Source: Prevotella sp.
GTDB taxonomy: Bacteria; Bacteroidota; Bacteroidia; Bacteroidales; Dysgonomonadaceae
Assembly (NCBI GenBank): GCA_031285625.1
Contig: JAITVV010000052.1
Coordinates: 1 to 49,592, forward strand
Reading direction: 5' to 3'
Length of the DNA: 49,592 nucleotides
Made by a program: the position numbers and the translations under genes
Part shown: piece after piece, positions 49,393 through 49,592 of the stretch
Layout: every line of letters begins with the position of its first letter
How positions within the stretch are numbered: the stretch's first letter is position 1
Notes under the pieces: model-generated
Told to the model about the DNA's origin: nothing
What the model saw: only the letters and a program-made list of their open reading frames with translations
Database searches by the model: none

Positions 49393-49592
49393 ATGAAGAA
49401 AATGATTTATGAATTTGAAGCGTCGATTCCATTGAATGACCTTATAGAAGCTCAAGAAATTGTACTTAGCGAGCAAAAGAAGGTGTTGCCTCCTCACATA
49501 GTCATGTATCAGGAAAACACAGTAAAGTATCTGAAATTACTCCGTAGCATAATGGATAATAATGTAGTTATAGATCAGTCAATTATGAATTA
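49393..49592 (+). CDS. Hypothetical protein, truncated by the window edge
   Basis: An ATG at 49393, preceded by AGGAAAAGGATT, opens a frame through the window end (66 codons seen). It starts MKKMIYEFEASIPLNDLIEA and continues with a helical, charged part. No family is recognised. It is the first gene after the primase-helicase and lies in the same direction. The codons are more AT-rich than those of its neighbour. Confidence 0.55.
   Translation, partial: MKKMIYEFEASIPLNDLIEAQEIVLSEQKKVLPPHIVMYQENTVKYLKLLRSIMDNNVVIDQSIMN

Larger units (their letters stand above)
43251..49592. mobile_element. Left part of an integrated element (prophage, satellite or integrative plasmid)
   Basis: A tRNA-like att fragment borders the region, and base composition from about 44200 to 49340 is visibly GC-richer than the chromosome to the left. 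Content: phage-type repressor with divergent regulators, a row of small DNA-binding proteins, and a large primase-helicase. No integrase, structural or conjugation gene is in view because the element runs past 49592. The type is undecided. The large primase-helicase also fits a phage or satellite replication module. Confidence 0.75.

Noticed and set aside
1-49592. CRISPR arrays, insertion-sequence transposases, rRNA and complete tRNA genes
   Set aside because: No regularly spaced repeats, transposase motifs or complete RNA genes were found on either strand by eye; only a tRNA 3'-end fragment was seen.

Overview
The window looks like a chromosomal segment of a low-GC Bacteroidota, most likely order Bacteroidales. 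The reasons are the recurrent TAnnTTTG promoter element typical of this phylum, a PorT homologue (type IX secretion), a long NusB followed by YajC, YbbR-domain protein and CoaE, and aminopeptidase C of the Bacteroides type. A Dysgonomonas-like host is my guess and is not proven. No rRNA gene, complete tRNA gene, CRISPR array or transposase is visible.

Layout. Positions 1-434 hold no recognisable gene: a GC-richer stretch and two repeat-like hairpin segments. Positions 435-8257 are housekeeping: plsC (minus), a nitronate monooxygenase-like protein, then the run nusB, yajC, ybbR, coaE, a beta carbonic anhydrase and two parts of a zinc/manganese-type ABC importer (binding protein and ATPase, no permease). 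Positions 8254-17005 hold a GrpB-family protein, a small lipoprotein, an endonuclease V-like protein downstream of rarA, a tandem pair of paralogous HTH proteins, dnaK with a possible sigma-54-type promoter, a 5'-truncated gene remnant, and prmA. Positions 17254-28878 carry aminopeptidase C, an MFS transporter, a PfkB kinase, an S9D-type peptidase, two small conserved proteins, alanine dehydrogenase and the cytochrome bd oxidase (cydAB). Positions 29020-41463 carry a ferredoxin, porT, a GNAT enzyme, a cysteine-rich protein, aroC, dgkA, a lipoprotein phosphodiesterase, an M16 protease, a porin, a hydrolase, an MscS channel and an ACT protein.

Positions 41.6-43.2 kb are a decaying accessory zone. 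Two genes there appear frameshifted, one possible toxin-tail/immunity arrangement is present, and one small secreted-protein gene remains. From about 43.25 kb to the right edge lies the left part of an integrated element (prophage, phage satellite or integrative plasmid). Its border looks like a duplicated 3' end of a tRNA gene beside a terminator. It holds a divergent repressor/activator switch, a row of small genes several of which look DNA-binding (phage-type HTH, LuxR-type HTH with a membrane segment, a stand-alone PhoB-type winged helix, a two-HTH protein), and a 1017-residue primase-helicase. By eye the base composition is clearly GC-richer there than in the chromosome. The element continues past the window and no integrase is in view.

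The most interesting points are: (i) a family of about 100-base intergenic repeats with a palindromic GTGACAAAAGTAACAG-type core, in three full and one partial copies; (ii) the element's left border and its unusual regulatory stack; (iii) the frameshifted and truncated genes next to it; and (iv) the enhancer-like inverted repeat plus TGGCAC-N5-TTGAA element before dnaK. All family assignments come from reading translations and motifs; no database search was possible.
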